Assembly (NCBI RefSeq): GCF_000764535.1
Contig: NZ_CP009571.1
Coordinates: forward strand, 1,674,001 to 1,738,000
Direction: 5' to 3'
Length of the DNA stretch: 64,000 nucleotides
Source of the DNA: Sphingomonas taxi
GTDB lineage: Bacteria > Pseudomonadota > Alphaproteobacteria > Sphingomonadales > Sphingomonadaceae
Part shown: piece by piece, positions 51,795 to 63,633 of the stretch
How positions within the stretch are numbered: position 1 is the stretch's first letter
How the letters are laid out: each line of letters starts with the position of its first letter
Notes under the pieces: generated by a model
Database searches by the model: none
The model's input: the letters and a program-made list of their open reading frames with translations, nothing else
Told to the model about the DNA's origin: nothing
Program-made: the position numbers and the translations under genes

Positions 51795-51920
51795 CGTCAC
51801 CCCGGACGCGTTCGAGCCCTGCCGGAAAGTCCGCATCCCCGCGATTCACAACAATGCTCCTGCGGAAGCAGGAGCACTTGGCGGGCTGCCGCAAAGATCT
51901 CGAATAAATCCGGGGTGATG
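51795..51920. repeat. family B repeat interrupted by a family A hairpin
   Basis: The outer ends CGTCACCCCGGA (51795) and CCGGGGTGATG (to 51920) are those of family B. The interior instead contains the family A hairpin TGCTCCTGC-GGAA-GCAGGAGCA (51855-51876). At 126 bp it is about 20 bp longer than normal family B copies, close to the size of one family A hairpin. Confidence 0.65.
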
Positions 51921-51954
51921 AAGTGGTTGTGATACCGGCACCCTCCTTGTCGCG

Positions 51955-52674
51955 ATGATCGCCAACCTGCGCCTCGCCGGCCGCCTGCTTGCGCTCGTCG
52001 TCGCCCTCCTCGGCGGCCTCGCGCTGCACGGCGTCTGCCGGCTGTTCCGCCGGCCTTCGCTTTGGCCACGGCGGTTCCTCGGGCTGGTCGCGCGGATCGT
52101 CGGCGCGCGGGTGCGCGTCGTTGGCACGCCGCTTGATCGCGACGTGGTGTTCCTCAGCAATCATCTCAGCTGGATCGATATCCTCGCGATCGCCGGGGCC
52201 ACCGGCAGCGCCTTCGTCGCCAAGGGCGAGTTGCGCGGCGTGCCGCTGGTCGGCTGGCTGTGCACGCTCAACCGCACCCTCTTCGTCAGCCGCGACGACC
52301 GGTTACAGGTGGCCGCGCAAATCGCGCAGCTCCGCACCGCGATCGGCGCCGGCGGGCCGGTGACCGTCTTTCCGGAAGGCACCACCGGCGACGGCGTCAC
52401 CCTGCTGCCGTTCAAGGCAGCGCTGCTCGCCGCGCTCGACCCGCCGCCGCCGGGCGTGCGCGTCCAACCCATCCGAGTCGATTACGGCACGGCGACGCCC
52501 GAGCTCGCCTGGGTCGGCGACGAGCCCGGCGGGGCGCATGCGCTGCGGGTGCTGCGGCGACGGGGACGCTTTCCGGTGACGCTCCACCTGCTCGCGCCAT
52601 TCGATCCCGCCGCGGCGGGCAATCGCAAGGCGATCGCCACGCAGGCACGGGCGGCGATCGAGGACGCCGCCTGA
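51955..52674 (+). CDS. plsC: 1-acyl-sn-glycerol-3-phosphate acyltransferase (PlsC family)
   Basis: Lysophosphatidic acid acyltransferase-type enzyme (239 aa), membrane-bound by an N-terminal hydrophobic helix (LLALVVALLGGLALHGV). The catalytic HX4D motif is SNHLSWIDIL and the phosphate-binding motif is VTVFPEGTTGDG; FVAKGELRGVPLVGWL is motif II. OlsA, which uses lyso-ornithine lipid, is an alternative in Alphaproteobacteria. Confidence 0.9.
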   Translation: MIANLRLAGRLLALVVALLGGLALHGVCRLFRRPSLWPRRFLGLVARIVGARVRVVGTPLDRDVVFLSNHLSWIDILAIAGATGSAFVAKGELRGVPLVGWLCTLNRTLFVSRDDRLQVAAQIAQLRTAIGAGGPVTVFPEGTTGDGVTLLPFKAALLAALDPPPPGVRVQPIRVDYGTATPELAWVGDEPGGAHALRVLRRRGRFPVTLHLLAPFDPAAAGNRKAIATQARAAIEDAA

Positions 52675-52687
52675 ACCCGCCGCCGCC

Positions 52688-53488
52688 TCAATGCACGCCG
52701 GCGCCGAACGTATAGCTTAGCGCCAGCCCGACCGAAGGCTGGCTGCGAGAGCCGAAGGCGCGCACCACCGGTGATCGGCCGGGATCGCCGACCAGCCGGT
52801 CGTATTTGGCATAGCCGGACACGCCCCAATGCGGGGTCAGCTGCCGCAAGGCGCCCACCGTCGCCCCGACCGCCTGCAAACCGCCGTCCGCCTTGAACGC
52901 CGGCAGCCCGGCGAAGGCCGCATCCGCGGCGGCGACGCCGAAATAGGCGCGATTGTAGCGCGCGCCCGCCAGCGTGACCCGCGGTCCGATCGAAAACAGC
53001 CACCGGTCGGCATCGCGTGCGATATAATCCGCGCCGACCACGCCGATCAGCCCCTTGTGTCCGCCCAGCCCCTGCCGCGCCTCGACGCGGAGCCGCAGCG
53101 CGTCGCTCAGGGCATATTGGACGAAGCCGCCGAGCTCGACGGTGGCGCCGACGCTCGGCAGCCGTCCACCGACATCGCGGGCGCGCCGGCGACCCTCGAA
53201 GCCGATCACCGGCCCGAACTGGAACCGGTCGTCGCGCAATATCGGAAAGCCCGCGCTTTCATCCGGCGCTTCGAAGGCGAAAGGCGTATCGCCACGGGTC
53301 CGCGACACGTCGACGAACGGCCGCAGCGCAAACGAATCGGCCCCCGGATAACGCGGCACGAGCTGCGGCCCCAGCCCGATCCGCGTGCGCCGTGGCGCGT
53401 CGACCTCCGCCTCCTGCGCGAAGGCGGGCGTGGCGCCGCAGCCGGTGGCGAGCAGCAGGGCGATAGCGGAGCGCGTCATGATCGTCAT
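52688..53488 (-). CDS. MipA/OmpV family outer-membrane protein
   Basis: A 266-aa protein with a signal peptide (ALLLATGCGATPAFA) and a predicted beta-barrel of MipA/OmpV type: RIGLGPQLVPRYPGADSFAL near the N-terminus, LSDALRLRVEARQGLGGHKG in the centre and the C-terminal strand PSVGLALSYTFGAGVH. MipA links murein synthase and hydrolase in E. coli; OmpV-like proteins are porin-like. It converges with plsC. Confidence 0.88.
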   Translation of the reverse strand: MTIMTRSAIALLLATGCGATPAFAQEAEVDAPRRTRIGLGPQLVPRYPGADSFALRPFVDVSRTRGDTPFAFEAPDESAGFPILRDDRFQFGPVIGFEGRRRARDVGGRLPSVGATVELGGFVQYALSDALRLRVEARQGLGGHKGLIGVVGADYIARDADRWLFSIGPRVTLAGARYNRAYFGVAAADAAFAGLPAFKADGGLQAVGATVGALRQLTPHWGVSGYAKYDRLVGDPGRSPVVRAFGSRSQPSVGLALSYTFGAGVH

Positions 53489-53607
53489 GACCCGACCGTA
53501 CAGCGTTTATTCGCAATGGCGAAGCGGGTGGCATCCCTGATGCGCCGCAACATTTCGACCTGCCCGGATCGGCTCCGCCATAGATTTCGCCAAGTCTAGG
53601 CCAAGAA

Positions 53608-53632
53608 GGAACAGCTTCCACCGGCAGTCGTT
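53608..53632 (+). promoter_or_regulatory. EcfG-type general stress promoter
   Basis: GGAAC (53608-53612), 16 bp spacer, CGTT (53629-53632): the consensus of the alphaproteobacterial general-stress sigma factor EcfG. It lies 26 bp before the start codon of the DUF4142 gene, which fits a short 5' leader. Confidence 0.75.
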
Positions 53633-53658
53633 GGACAGCTCGATCCCAGGAGATAGAC

Positions 53659-54216
53659 ATGCGCAAGATATTGATTTGTATCAGCACGATTGCCCTCGCC
53701 GCGACATCTGCCAGCGCGCTGGCACAGGACGTCGGCATGATGACTCCGACCCAGGTCGGTGCGACGCCGCTCACCGGCACGCCGGCTCAGAATTACGTGA
53801 CCTGGGCGGCGGACGGCGACATGTACGAGATCCAGTCGAGCAAACTCGCGCTCACCAAGGCGAAAAGCCAGGCGACCAAGGATTTCGCGCGCGAGATGAT
53901 CGCCGACCATATGCAGACCACCAAATCGCTGATGGCGGCGCTCCCCAAGACCGAGCCCAAGGTCGCGAAGCCCGGCAAGGCGCTGTCCGAACCCAATGCG
54001 GCGAAGATCGCGGCGCTCAAGTCGGCACCCGCCGACGGCTTCGACGCCCTCTACATGCAGCAGCAGGCCGACGCGCATAAGACCGCCTGGGCACTCCACA
54101 AGGGCTATGCCACCGATGGCCAGGATCCGGCGCTCCGCCAAGTCGCGACCAGCGCGGTGCCGATCATCGAGAAGCACCTCGCCCACGCCCAGAGCGGCGC
54201 CGCCGGCACGATGTAA
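53659..54216 (+). CDS. DUF4142 periplasmic protein, stress-induced
   Basis: A 185-aa exported protein with a signal peptide (ICISTIALAATSASALAQ). The DUF4142 four-helix (ferritin-like) domain covers about 45-175: YVTWAADGDMYEIQSSKLAL, ATKDFAREMIADHMQTTKSL and GFDALYMQQQADAHKTAW with IIEKHLAHAQ, typical of the family. Function unknown; members often belong to the general stress response, and the EcfG promoter directly upstream agrees. Confidence 0.9.
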   Translation: MRKILICISTIALAATSASALAQDVGMMTPTQVGATPLTGTPAQNYVTWAADGDMYEIQSSKLALTKAKSQATKDFAREMIADHMQTTKSLMAALPKTEPKVAKPGKALSEPNAAKIAALKSAPADGFDALYMQQQADAHKTAWALHKGYATDGQDPALRQVATSAVPIIEKHLAHAQSGAAGTM

Positions 54217-54222
54217 CCCAGT

Positions 54223-54280
54223 TCCTCCCCCGCCAGGGGGAGGTGGCAGCGCAAAGCGCTGACGGAGGGGGAGGAAGGGG
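54223..54280. repeat. family D repeat, second copy
   Basis: CCTCCCCC-GCCA-GGGGGAGG hairpin, then GCGC-AAA-GCGC and GGAGGGGGAGGAAG. Same plan as 48544-48608. Located between the DUF4142 gene and miaB. Confidence 0.65.
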
Positions 54281-54415
54281 TGGAGCTTGTTGATTGAGCT
54301 CCCAACCCAACCCTCCCCCTTCGCCATACGGCTGCCGCACGATCCCCCTCTACTCCCGAGGGAGGAACAGGTTACCCGCTGGCGACCACCCCCCACATCC
54401 TGTATGCGCGCCGGC

Positions 54416-55756
54416 ATGACTCCCGCGGACAAACCCCAGACCCCGCCCAAGACCTTCCACGTCAAGTCGTTCGGCTGCCAGATGAACGTCTACGACGGCG
54501 AGCGCATGGCCGAACTGATGGCGGCCGAGGGGATGACCGCGACCGACGATCCCGATCGTGCCGATCTCGTCGTGCTCAACACCTGCCACATCCGCGATCG
54601 CGCGACCGAGAAGGTCTATTCGGACATCGGCCGGCTGCGCAAGAATGCGCGGGTGAACGAGCGGACCGCACCGATGATCGCGGTCGCCGGCTGCGTCGCG
54701 CAGGCCGAGGGCGACGAAATCGTCCGCCGCGCGCATGTCGACGTCGTCGTCGGCCCGCAGGCCTATCACAATCTTCCCGCGCTGGTGGCGAGCGCCGCCG
54801 CCGGCACGCCCAGCCTCGACACCGACATGCCGCTGCTGTCGAAGTTCGGCGCGCTGCCCGCGCGCCGCCGCGTCGGCCCCTCCGCCTTCCTCACCGTGCA
54901 GGAAGGCTGCGACAAATTTTGCACCTATTGCGTCGTGCCCTATACGCGCGGCGCCGAGGTCAGCCGCCCGTTCGCGGCGATCGTCGACGAGGCCAAGGCG
55001 CTGGTCGACGCCGGCGCACGCGAGATCACGCTGCTCGGCCAGAACGTCAACGCTTGGGACGATGACGGGCGCGGACTGCACGATCTTATCCGCGTGCTCG
55101 ATCGTATCCCCGGCCTCGCCCGCATCCGCTATACGACCAGCCACCCCAACGACATGCGGCAGGGGCTGATCGACGCGCACGGCGACGTCGAGAGCCTGAT
55201 GCCCTTCCTCCATCTGCCGGTGCAGGCGGGCAGCGACCGCGTGCTCAAGGCGATGAACCGCAACCACGACACCGCCTCCTATCTGCGCCTGCTCGACCGG
55301 GTGCGCGCGGTCCGCCCCGATATCGCGCTGTCGGGCGACTTCATCGTCGGCTTCCCCGGCGAGACCGAGGCGGAGTTCGCCGAGACGCTGCGGCTGGTCG
55401 ACGCGGTCGGCTATGCGCAGGCCTATTCCTTCAAATACAGCCCGCGGCCCGGCACGCCCGCCGCCGACATGGCCGGCGCGATCCCCGAGGTGGTGATGGA
55501 CGAGCGGCTGCAACGATTGCAGGCGGCGCTCGGCCGCGACCAGCAGGCGTTCAACCAGGCGAGCGTCGGCCGCAGCTGCGACGTGCTGATCGAACGCCGC
55601 GGCAAATTGCCCGGCCAGATGCTCGGCAAGTCGCCATGGCTGCAATCAATCCATCTGATGACCGACGCGGCGATCGGTGACATGGTCTCGGTCGACCTGC
55701 TCTCCGCCGGCCCGGTATCGCTTGCGGGTGCCGAACGGGTGCGCGTAGCGGCCTGA
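54416..55756 (+). CDS. miaB: tRNA-2-methylthio-N6-dimethylallyladenosine synthase MiaB
   Basis: Radical SAM methylthiotransferase (446 aa) modifying A37 of tRNAs. The N-terminal cluster Cys are in [16 protein letters not shown] and VAGCVAQ; the radical SAM Cys motif is [29 protein letters not shown] and the C-terminal TRAM domain (about 375-440) complete it. Start at 54416, with 54404 also in frame. miaB-phoH-ybeY-corC is a conserved alphaproteobacterial order, seen here with insertions. Confidence 0.96.
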   Translation: MTPADKPQTPPKTFHVKSFGCQMNVYDGERMAELMAAEGMTATDDPDRADLVVLNTCHIRDRATEKVYSDIGRLRKNARVNERTAPMIAVAGCVAQAEGDEIVRRAHVDVVVGPQAYHNLPALVASAAAGTPSLDTDMPLLSKFGALPARRRVGPSAFLTVQEGCDKFCTYCVVPYTRGAEVSRPFAAIVDEAKALVDAGAREITLLGQNVNAWDDDGRGLHDLIRVLDRIPGLARIRYTTSHPNDMRQGLIDAHGDVESLMPFLHLPVQAGSDRVLKAMNRNHDTASYLRLLDRVRAVRPDIALSGDFIVGFPGETEAEFAETLRLVDAVGYAQAYSFKYSPRPGTPAADMAGAIPEVVMDERLQRLQAALGRDQQAFNQASVGRSCDVLIERRGKLPGQMLGKSPWLQSIHLMTDAAIGDMVSVDLLSAGPVSLAGAERVRVAA

Positions 55757-55758
55757 TT

Positions 55759-55916
55759 TGCGCGCAGAGGCGCAGAGACACGAAAGTGTTGCGCGTGGCG
55801 CAAAGCATCTCGATCCCAATGGCTAGAATGCAAGTCGCTGACGCGGCATCTTCGCGCGACATCTCCGCGTCTCCGCTTCTCCGCGCGAACCACCCTTCTT
55901 CGCGCCTTCGCGTGAA
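55759..55916. repeat. family C repeat between miaB and phoH
   Basis: Left arm GCGCGCAGAGGCGCAGAG (55760-55777) and right-hand pyrimidine-rich units TCTCCGCGTCTCCGCTTCTC and TCTTCGCGCCTTCGCGTGAA, an imperfect inverted arrangement like the one in the suf operon. Confidence 0.65.
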
Positions 55917-55959
55917 ATCGACCTTTCCCGCTTCCCTTTCGCCCGCCCGCATCCCACAT

Positions 55960-55988
55960 TCCTTTCATGCCATCACGGCATGAAAGGA
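55960..55988 (+). promoter_or_regulatory. 12-bp hairpin covering the phoH ribosome binding site
   Basis: TCCTTTCATGCC (55960-55971) and GGCATGAAAGGA (55977-55988) are perfectly complementary around a 5-nt loop. The right arm includes GAAAGGA, the Shine-Dalgarno of phoH, 4 nt before its ATG. In mRNA the hairpin would hide the ribosome binding site. Confidence 0.65.
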
Positions 55989-55992
55989 CCGC

Positions 55993-56991
55993 ATGAGTCG
56001 CAAGCCCGTCCCCGCCCGCTCCGGTGAACGCAGCCGGGCTGAGGTGTTGTTCGACAAGCCGCAATTGCTCGCCACGCTCTTCGGGCAATATGACCAGAAT
56101 CTCGTCGCGCTCGAAAACCGGCTCGGCGTCTATATCACCGCCCGCGGCAATCGCGTCGGGCTGGAGGGCAGCGCCGAGCATGTCGCGCTCGCCCGCGACG
56201 TGCTCCAGGACCTGTATCACCGCCTGCAACGCGGCGAAGAGATTGACACCGGCCTCGTCGACGCCTCGATCGCGATGGCGTCGGAACCCACGCTCGACGG
56301 CATCGTCAGCACCGAACGCGGCGCCATCCCCTCGGTGATGATCCGCACCCGCAAGAAGACGATCGTGCCGCGCACCCCGGCGCAGGCGCATTACATGCGC
56401 GAACTGTCGACCAACGACATGATCTTCGCGCTCGGGCCGGCAGGCACCGGCAAGACCTATATCGCGGTCGCGCAGGCGGTGTCGCAGCTCATCACCGGCA
56501 GCGTCCAGCGCCTCATCCTGTCGCGCCCCGCGGTCGAGGCGGGCGAGAAGCTCGGCTTCCTCCCCGGCGACATGAAGGAGAAGGTCGATCCGTATCTGCG
56601 CCCGCTCTACGACGCGCTGCACGACTGCCTGCCCGCCGAGCAGGTCGAGCGCCGCATCGCGAGCGGCGAGATCGAGATCGCCCCGATCGCCTTCATGCGC
56701 GGCCGCACGCTGGCGGACGCCTTCGTCATTCTCGACGAGGCGCAGAACACCACGCCGGCGCAGATGAAGATGTTCCTCACCCGTTTCGGCCAAAACAGCC
56801 GGATGGTGATCTGCGGCGACCCCAACCAGACCGATCTTCCCGGCGGCGTCGGCTCGTCGGGGCTGGCGGATGCGACGATGCGGCTCGAAGGCGTCGAGGG
56901 CATTTCGATGACCCGCTTCACCGCCGCCGACGTCGTCCGCCATCCGATCGTGGGGCGGATCGTCGAGGCCTATGAGGGGCCGGGCGCTTGA
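55993..56991 (+). CDS. PhoH-family ATPase (YbeZ-like)
   Basis: Cytoplasmic PhoH-type ATPase (332 aa) with a KH-like N-terminal part (FGQYDQNLVALENRLGVYIT) and a RecA-like core: Walker A ALGPAGTGKTYIAVAQ, Walker B FVILDEAQNTTPAQMKM, sensor MVICGDPNQTDLP. In many bacteria it acts with YbeY in RNA maturation. ybeY is downstream but separated by a decayed toxin-antitoxin pair. The ribosome binding site lies in a perfect hairpin. Confidence 0.93.
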   Translation: MSRKPVPARSGERSRAEVLFDKPQLLATLFGQYDQNLVALENRLGVYITARGNRVGLEGSAEHVALARDVLQDLYHRLQRGEEIDTGLVDASIAMASEPTLDGIVSTERGAIPSVMIRTRKKTIVPRTPAQAHYMRELSTNDMIFALGPAGTGKTYIAVAQAVSQLITGSVQRLILSRPAVEAGEKLGFLPGDMKEKVDPYLRPLYDALHDCLPAEQVERRIASGEIEIAPIAFMRGRTLADAFVILDEAQNTTPAQMKMFLTRFGQNSRMVICGDPNQTDLPGGVGSSGLADATMRLEGVEGISMTRFTAADVVRHPIVGRIVEAYEGPGA

Positions 56992-57037
56992 ACGGAATGT
57001 ATATCTCTGTGGCTTTGTGAGGATATCAGGAGCACTT

Positions 57038-57292
57038 ATGGCGTCCCTCTATCCCGAGAAGAGCGATATGGCCGATCCGGTTTGCGAAGTCGGTGCCTTG
57101 CTGGGCATTAGCGAGACGGCGGCAGTCGACGATGCCCGGCTGCACCCAGAGCAGGAACTGGAGCGAACCAAGGTGGTGAGCCTTCGTGAGCGTATGGAGG
57201 CGTGGCGGCAGGCACACCCCTTGGGCGAGCCCACCGGCCAGGTCGCCGACAAGGCGTTCTACGATTCGCTGAACGACGAGGAAGACGATTGA
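57038..57292 (+). CDS. VapB-like antitoxin (Rv0623 family)
   Basis: An 84-aa antitoxin-like protein. [20 protein letters not shown] corresponds to the DNA-binding beginning of Rv0623-family VapB, and [20 protein letters not shown] followed by [10 protein letters not shown] to its toxin-binding tail. The middle ([12 protein letters not shown]) is close to the family. ATG at 57038 has CAGGAG upstream. The downstream vapC is decayed, so it is an orphan. Confidence 0.72.
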   Translation: MASLYPEKSDMADPVCEVGALLGISETAAVDDARLHPEQELERTKVVSLRERMEAWRQAHPLGEPTGQVADKAFYDSLNDEEDD

Positions 57293-57521
57293 CCATCTTC
57301 GTCGGTGCATCAGCGATGCTCGGCAGAGCGCCGCTATGCATCTCGTATCGATCGGCGCCGCGGAGGCGATGATCGCGACCGCAGCCTATGATCGCTACGG
57401 CAAGGGCCGCCACCCCGCCCGGCTCAACATGGGCGATTGCTTCGCTTATGCCTGCGCCAAGACGCACGATGCCCGCCTGCTCTACAAGGGCGATGATTTC
57501 TCAAAGACGGACCTTGCATGA
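57289..57521 (+). pseudogene. remnant of a VapC (PIN-domain) toxin gene
   Basis: The start overlaps the antitoxin stop as in intact vapBC. TTG ACC ATC begins [10 protein letters not shown], where VapC has xIFVDASAx, so the first catalytic Asp is Gly. After about 15 codons the sequence jumps, in another frame, to [20 protein letters not shown] and [20 protein letters not shown], the C-terminal part of VapC with the conserved GKGRHPAxLNxGDCFAYA and KGDDFxxTD. About 60 internal codons are missing. It cannot make an active toxin. Confidence 0.8.
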
Positions 57522-58030
57522 TCCAGATCGAACTCGCCCGCGAAGAGCCCTGGCCCGCCGACACCGACTGGGACGCGCTCGCCGCGCGCGCCACCCGTGC
57601 CGCGATCGGGCTCACGCCTTATGGCGAATTGCTCACCACCGCCGCGACGGTCGAGATCAGCGTCCGCCTCACCGGCGACGAGGAGGTGCGCACGCTCAAC
57701 GCGCAATATCGCCAGAAGGACAAGCCGACCAACGTCCTGTCCTTCCCGATGGTCCAGCCCGACCTGATCGACACGGTCAGCCAGAACAGCGACGACGGCG
57801 AGCTGCTGCTCGGCGACATCGTCATGGCCCATGGCGTCTGCGAGGCGGAGGCGCGCGAGAAGGGCGTCAGCGTCGCCGAACATGCCACGCACCTGCTGGT
57901 GCACGGCACGCTGCATCTGCTAGGCTATGACCATATGGGGGACGAGGAAGCCGAAGCGATGGAGGATATCGAGCGTCAGGCGCTCGCCACGCTCGGCATT
58001 TCGGACCCTTATTTAGTGCGAGAGGACTGA
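57518..58030 (+). CDS. ybeY: rRNA maturation endoribonuclease YbeY
   Basis: Single-strand-specific zinc endoribonuclease (170 aa) needed for 16S rRNA 3' maturation. The zinc motif HxxxHxxxxxH is [11 protein letters not shown] (about residues 129-139). [11 protein letters not shown] and [11 protein letters not shown] are family motifs. Its ATG overlaps the end of the vapC remnant by 4 bp; corC follows 10 bp later. Confidence 0.95.
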   Translation: MIQIELAREEPWPADTDWDALAARATRAAIGLTPYGELLTTAATVEISVRLTGDEEVRTLNAQYRQKDKPTNVLSFPMVQPDLIDTVSQNSDDGELLLGDIVMAHGVCEAEAREKGVSVAEHATHLLVHGTLHLLGYDHMGDEEAEAMEDIERQALATLGISDPYLVRED

Positions 58031-58040
58031 TACGGCCGCC

Positions 58041-58949
<909 letters not shown>

Positions 58950-59012
58950 GCGCACTCAGCCCCCGTTCAGCCGCGATGGCGATGATCGCAGGCGAACGGA
59001 TAGGAGGTGTGC

Positions 59013-59366
59013 ATGCAGCCCTTGTCGAACGGTCAGCGGACGATCCGCCCCGCCCTCCTGTGTCTCGCGGCGCTCTTTGCCACGCCGGCGCTGGCACAGG
59101 CGTGGACGACGATCCGCGCGACCCCGCCCGCCCCGGCCGCCTATCAGGTCGCCAAGAACCACGACGACATCCGCGCCGGGCGCAGGTCCGGACAGCTCTC
59201 CAGGGTCGACGCCGGCGATCTTCGCCGCGACAACGCCCGCGTCGGCGATCTCGCAGTCACCTATGCCAGAAACGGCACGACCGACTCCGAAGCCGCCTTC
59301 GTCCAGGCCGCCGCCGAAGCCACCCACAGCCGCATCGTCGCGAAACGCACCCAAGGCGCGAAGTGA
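59013..59366 (+). CDS. exported hypothetical protein (117 aa)
   Basis: Unrecognised small protein with a Sec signal peptide (IRPALLCLAALFATPALAQ, cleavage probably after ALA). The mature part is helical and charged (DDIRAGRRSGQLSRVDAGDL). ATG at 59013 has a perfect Shine-Dalgarno, AGGAGG, 5 nt away. It stands alone before the katG promoter region. Confidence 0.65.
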   Translation: MQPLSNGQRTIRPALLCLAALFATPALAQAWTTIRATPPAPAAYQVAKNHDDIRAGRRSGQLSRVDAGDLRRDNARVGDLAVTYARNGTTDSEAAFVQAAAEATHSRIVAKRTQGAK

Positions 59367-59401
59367 TGCGACACCTTCGGCCGCGATGCGGCCGATACTG
59401 A

Positions 59402-61754
<2,353 letters not shown>

Positions 61755-61756
<2 letters not shown>

Positions 61757-61796
61757 TCAAGTCGTGCTCCCGCGCAAGCGGGAGCACGACTTGATC
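61755..61796 (+). terminator. perfect 19-bp stem-loop beginning in the katG stop codon
   Basis: GATCAAGTCGTGCTCCCGC (61755-61773) and its exact complement (61778-61796) enclose a GCAA tetraloop. The inner part GTGCTCCCGC resembles family A hairpins (GTGCTCCTGC). There is no T-run; it probably ends or protects katG mRNA. Confidence 0.65.
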
Positions 61797-61836
61797 GAGA
61801 CCCTTTAAAAGTCCCCATCACCGGTAGGTCAGCGCA

Positions 61837-61922
61837 GTGCTCCTGCGAACGCAGGAGCCCAGAGCCAAGCAGAACGTCCTATGGCGTTCGCGACTCCTGG
61901 GCTCCTGCTTTCGCAGGAGCAC
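61837..61922 (+). repeat. family A repeat (86 bp), forward copy
   Basis: GTGCTCCTGC-GAAC-GCAGGAGC, then CCCAGAGCCAAGCAGAACGT and TATGGCGTTCGCGACTCCTGG, then GCTCCTGC-TTTC-GCAGGAGCAC. Same length as the copy at 22986; inverted copy at 63471. Confidence 0.85.
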
Positions 61923-62044
61923 TCGTAAAAGTCCTGCCGGGGTTCCGATACGTCCGGGATCACGGAATGGGTGGGACCGGACATACCTTCTGCCCCCCCA
62001 CCTTTCCCCTTCCGCGCGCGCGGCTGCCCCCCTATCGTGGCGTC

Positions 62045-63373
62045 ATGCTGAAGCACGTCCTGCGCGTCGCCGCGCTCCTTGTCGTGATCGCCATCGCGGT
62101 GGTCGTCTATCTCGCCTGGCCCGATACCGCGCAGGTGCCGTTCGACCGCGTCACCGGCAAGCGGCCGCAGATCGTCGCGCCGCGCGAACAGACGCTGCCC
62201 ACCGTCAAGGTCGCCGATGTCGTCGGCTGGCAGGGCAGCGAGACCCCCACCCCCGCCGCCGGCCTGACCGTCAAGGCGTTCGCGAAGAACCTCGATCACC
62301 CGCGCTGGCTGTATCGCCTGCCCAACGGTGACGTACTCGTCGCCGAGACGAACAGTCCGCCGCGCAAGGGCGGGGGCATTCAGGGCTGGGTCATGGGCCT
62401 GCTGCTCGGCAAGGCGGGCGCCGGCGTCCCCTCGGCCAACCGCATCACCCTGTTGCGCGACGCGGACGGCGACGGCGTCGCCGAACAGCGCCACGTCTTC
62501 ATGACCGGGCTCAATTCGCCGACCGGCATGGCGCTGCTCGGCGGCCAGCTCTACGTCGCCAACACCGATTCGGTGGTGCGCGCCCCCTATACCGAGGGCG
62601 CGACGCAGATCGCCGCCAAACCGGAACTGGTGGTCAAGCTCAACGGCGGCGGCAACCATTGGGCGCGCACGCTGGTCGCCGCGCCCGACGGCCGCACGTT
62701 GTTCGTCGGCGTCGGTTCGTCGTCGAACATCGCCGAGAACGGGCTCGACGCGGAGAAATATCGCGCCAACATCCTCGAAGTCTATCCCGAACAGAAGACC
62801 TTCCGCGTCTATGCCTCGGGCCTTCGCAACCCGCAGGGGATGGCGATCAGCCCGTTCAACAAGCAGCTCTGGACGGTGGTCAACGAGCGCGACATGCTCG
62901 GTTCCGATCTTGCGCCCGATTATCTGACGCAGGTCGAGCTCGGCGACCAGTTCGGCTGGCCGTGGTTCTATTGGGGCGGCTATCCCGATACGCGCGTCGA
63001 GCCGGCGCGCCCCGATCTGCAGCAATATTCCAAGCGTCCCGATTATGCGCTCGGGCCGCACGTCGCCGCGCTCGGCCTGACCTTCGCCGGCGACGTCAAG
63101 CTCGGCGACCGCTTCGCGCAGGGCGCGTTCATCGGCGAACACGGCTCGTGGAACCGCAAGCCGGTATCGGGCTACAAGGTGGTGTTCGTGCCGTTCGCGG
63201 CGCGCGGCTTCCCCGCGGACGGGGCCAAACCGATCGACGTGCTGAGCGGCTTCCTTAATGCCGACGGCAAGGCGCGCGGCCGCCCCGTCGGCGTGATCGG
63301 CGACCGCACCGGCGCGCTGCTGGTCGCGGACGACGTCGGCAACACGATCTGGCGGGTGGCCGGGGGAAAGTAA
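62045..63373 (+). CDS. PQQ-dependent sugar dehydrogenase-like beta-propeller (sorbosone dehydrogenase type)
   Basis: A 442-aa exported or membrane-anchored protein with an N-terminal hydrophobic helix (VLRVAALLVVIAIAVVVYLA) and a soluble-glucose-dehydrogenase-type beta-propeller: NLDHPRWLYRLPNGDVLVAE, NSPTGMALLGGQLYVANTD, GLRNPQGMAISPFNKQLW, AFIGEHGSWNRKPVSGYKVV and the final GALLVADDVGNTIWRV. The family oxidises aldoses or sorbosone using PQQ; whether PQQ is bound here is not evident from sequence. ATG at 62045. Confidence 0.88.
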   Translation: MLKHVLRVAALLVVIAIAVVVYLAWPDTAQVPFDRVTGKRPQIVAPREQTLPTVKVADVVGWQGSETPTPAAGLTVKAFAKNLDHPRWLYRLPNGDVLVAETNSPPRKGGGIQGWVMGLLLGKAGAGVPSANRITLLRDADGDGVAEQRHVFMTGLNSPTGMALLGGQLYVANTDSVVRAPYTEGATQIAAKPELVVKLNGGGNHWARTLVAAPDGRTLFVGVGSSSNIAENGLDAEKYRANILEVYPEQKTFRVYASGLRNPQGMAISPFNKQLWTVVNERDMLGSDLAPDYLTQVELGDQFGWPWFYWGGYPDTRVEPARPDLQQYSKRPDYALGPHVAALGLTFAGDVKLGDRFAQGAFIGEHGSWNRKPVSGYKVVFVPFAARGFPADGAKPIDVLSGFLNADGKARGRPVGVIGDRTGALLVADDVGNTIWRVAGGK

Positions 63374-63470
63374 GCTGGAGCGCGCGGGTCGTCATCGCGG
63401 CGTCGTCGGCAAGGAACGGCGACCGGGCGACCTCGCCACCGGATGACGAGACGTATGCGACAGTCGCCCA

Positions 63471-63559
63471 GTGCTCCTGCGAAAGCAGGAGCCCAGGAGT
63501 CCCGAACGCCATAAGACGTCGTCTTGCTTGGCTCTGGGCTCCTGCTTCCGCAGGAGGAC
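63471..63559 (-). repeat. family A repeat (89 bp), reverse copy
   Basis: The reverse complement reads CAGGAGCCCAGAGCCAAGCA, then TATGGCGTTCGGGACTCCTG and the hairpin, matching the copy at 61837 over most of its length. So the element occurs in both orientations within 1.7 kb. Confidence 0.85.
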
Positions 63560-63633
63560 TGTGCTGACGGACCGGGTCGCGGACCTTCGCCGAGCGCTTG
63601 CTGACCGGGGCGGCCGATGCCGCCCCTGCGATC

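Noticed and set aside
57336..57521. A separate 61-aa gene upstream of ybeY
   Set aside because: The sequence is the C-terminal third of VapC and its N-terminal piece lies just upstream in another frame, so it is a pseudogene fragment.
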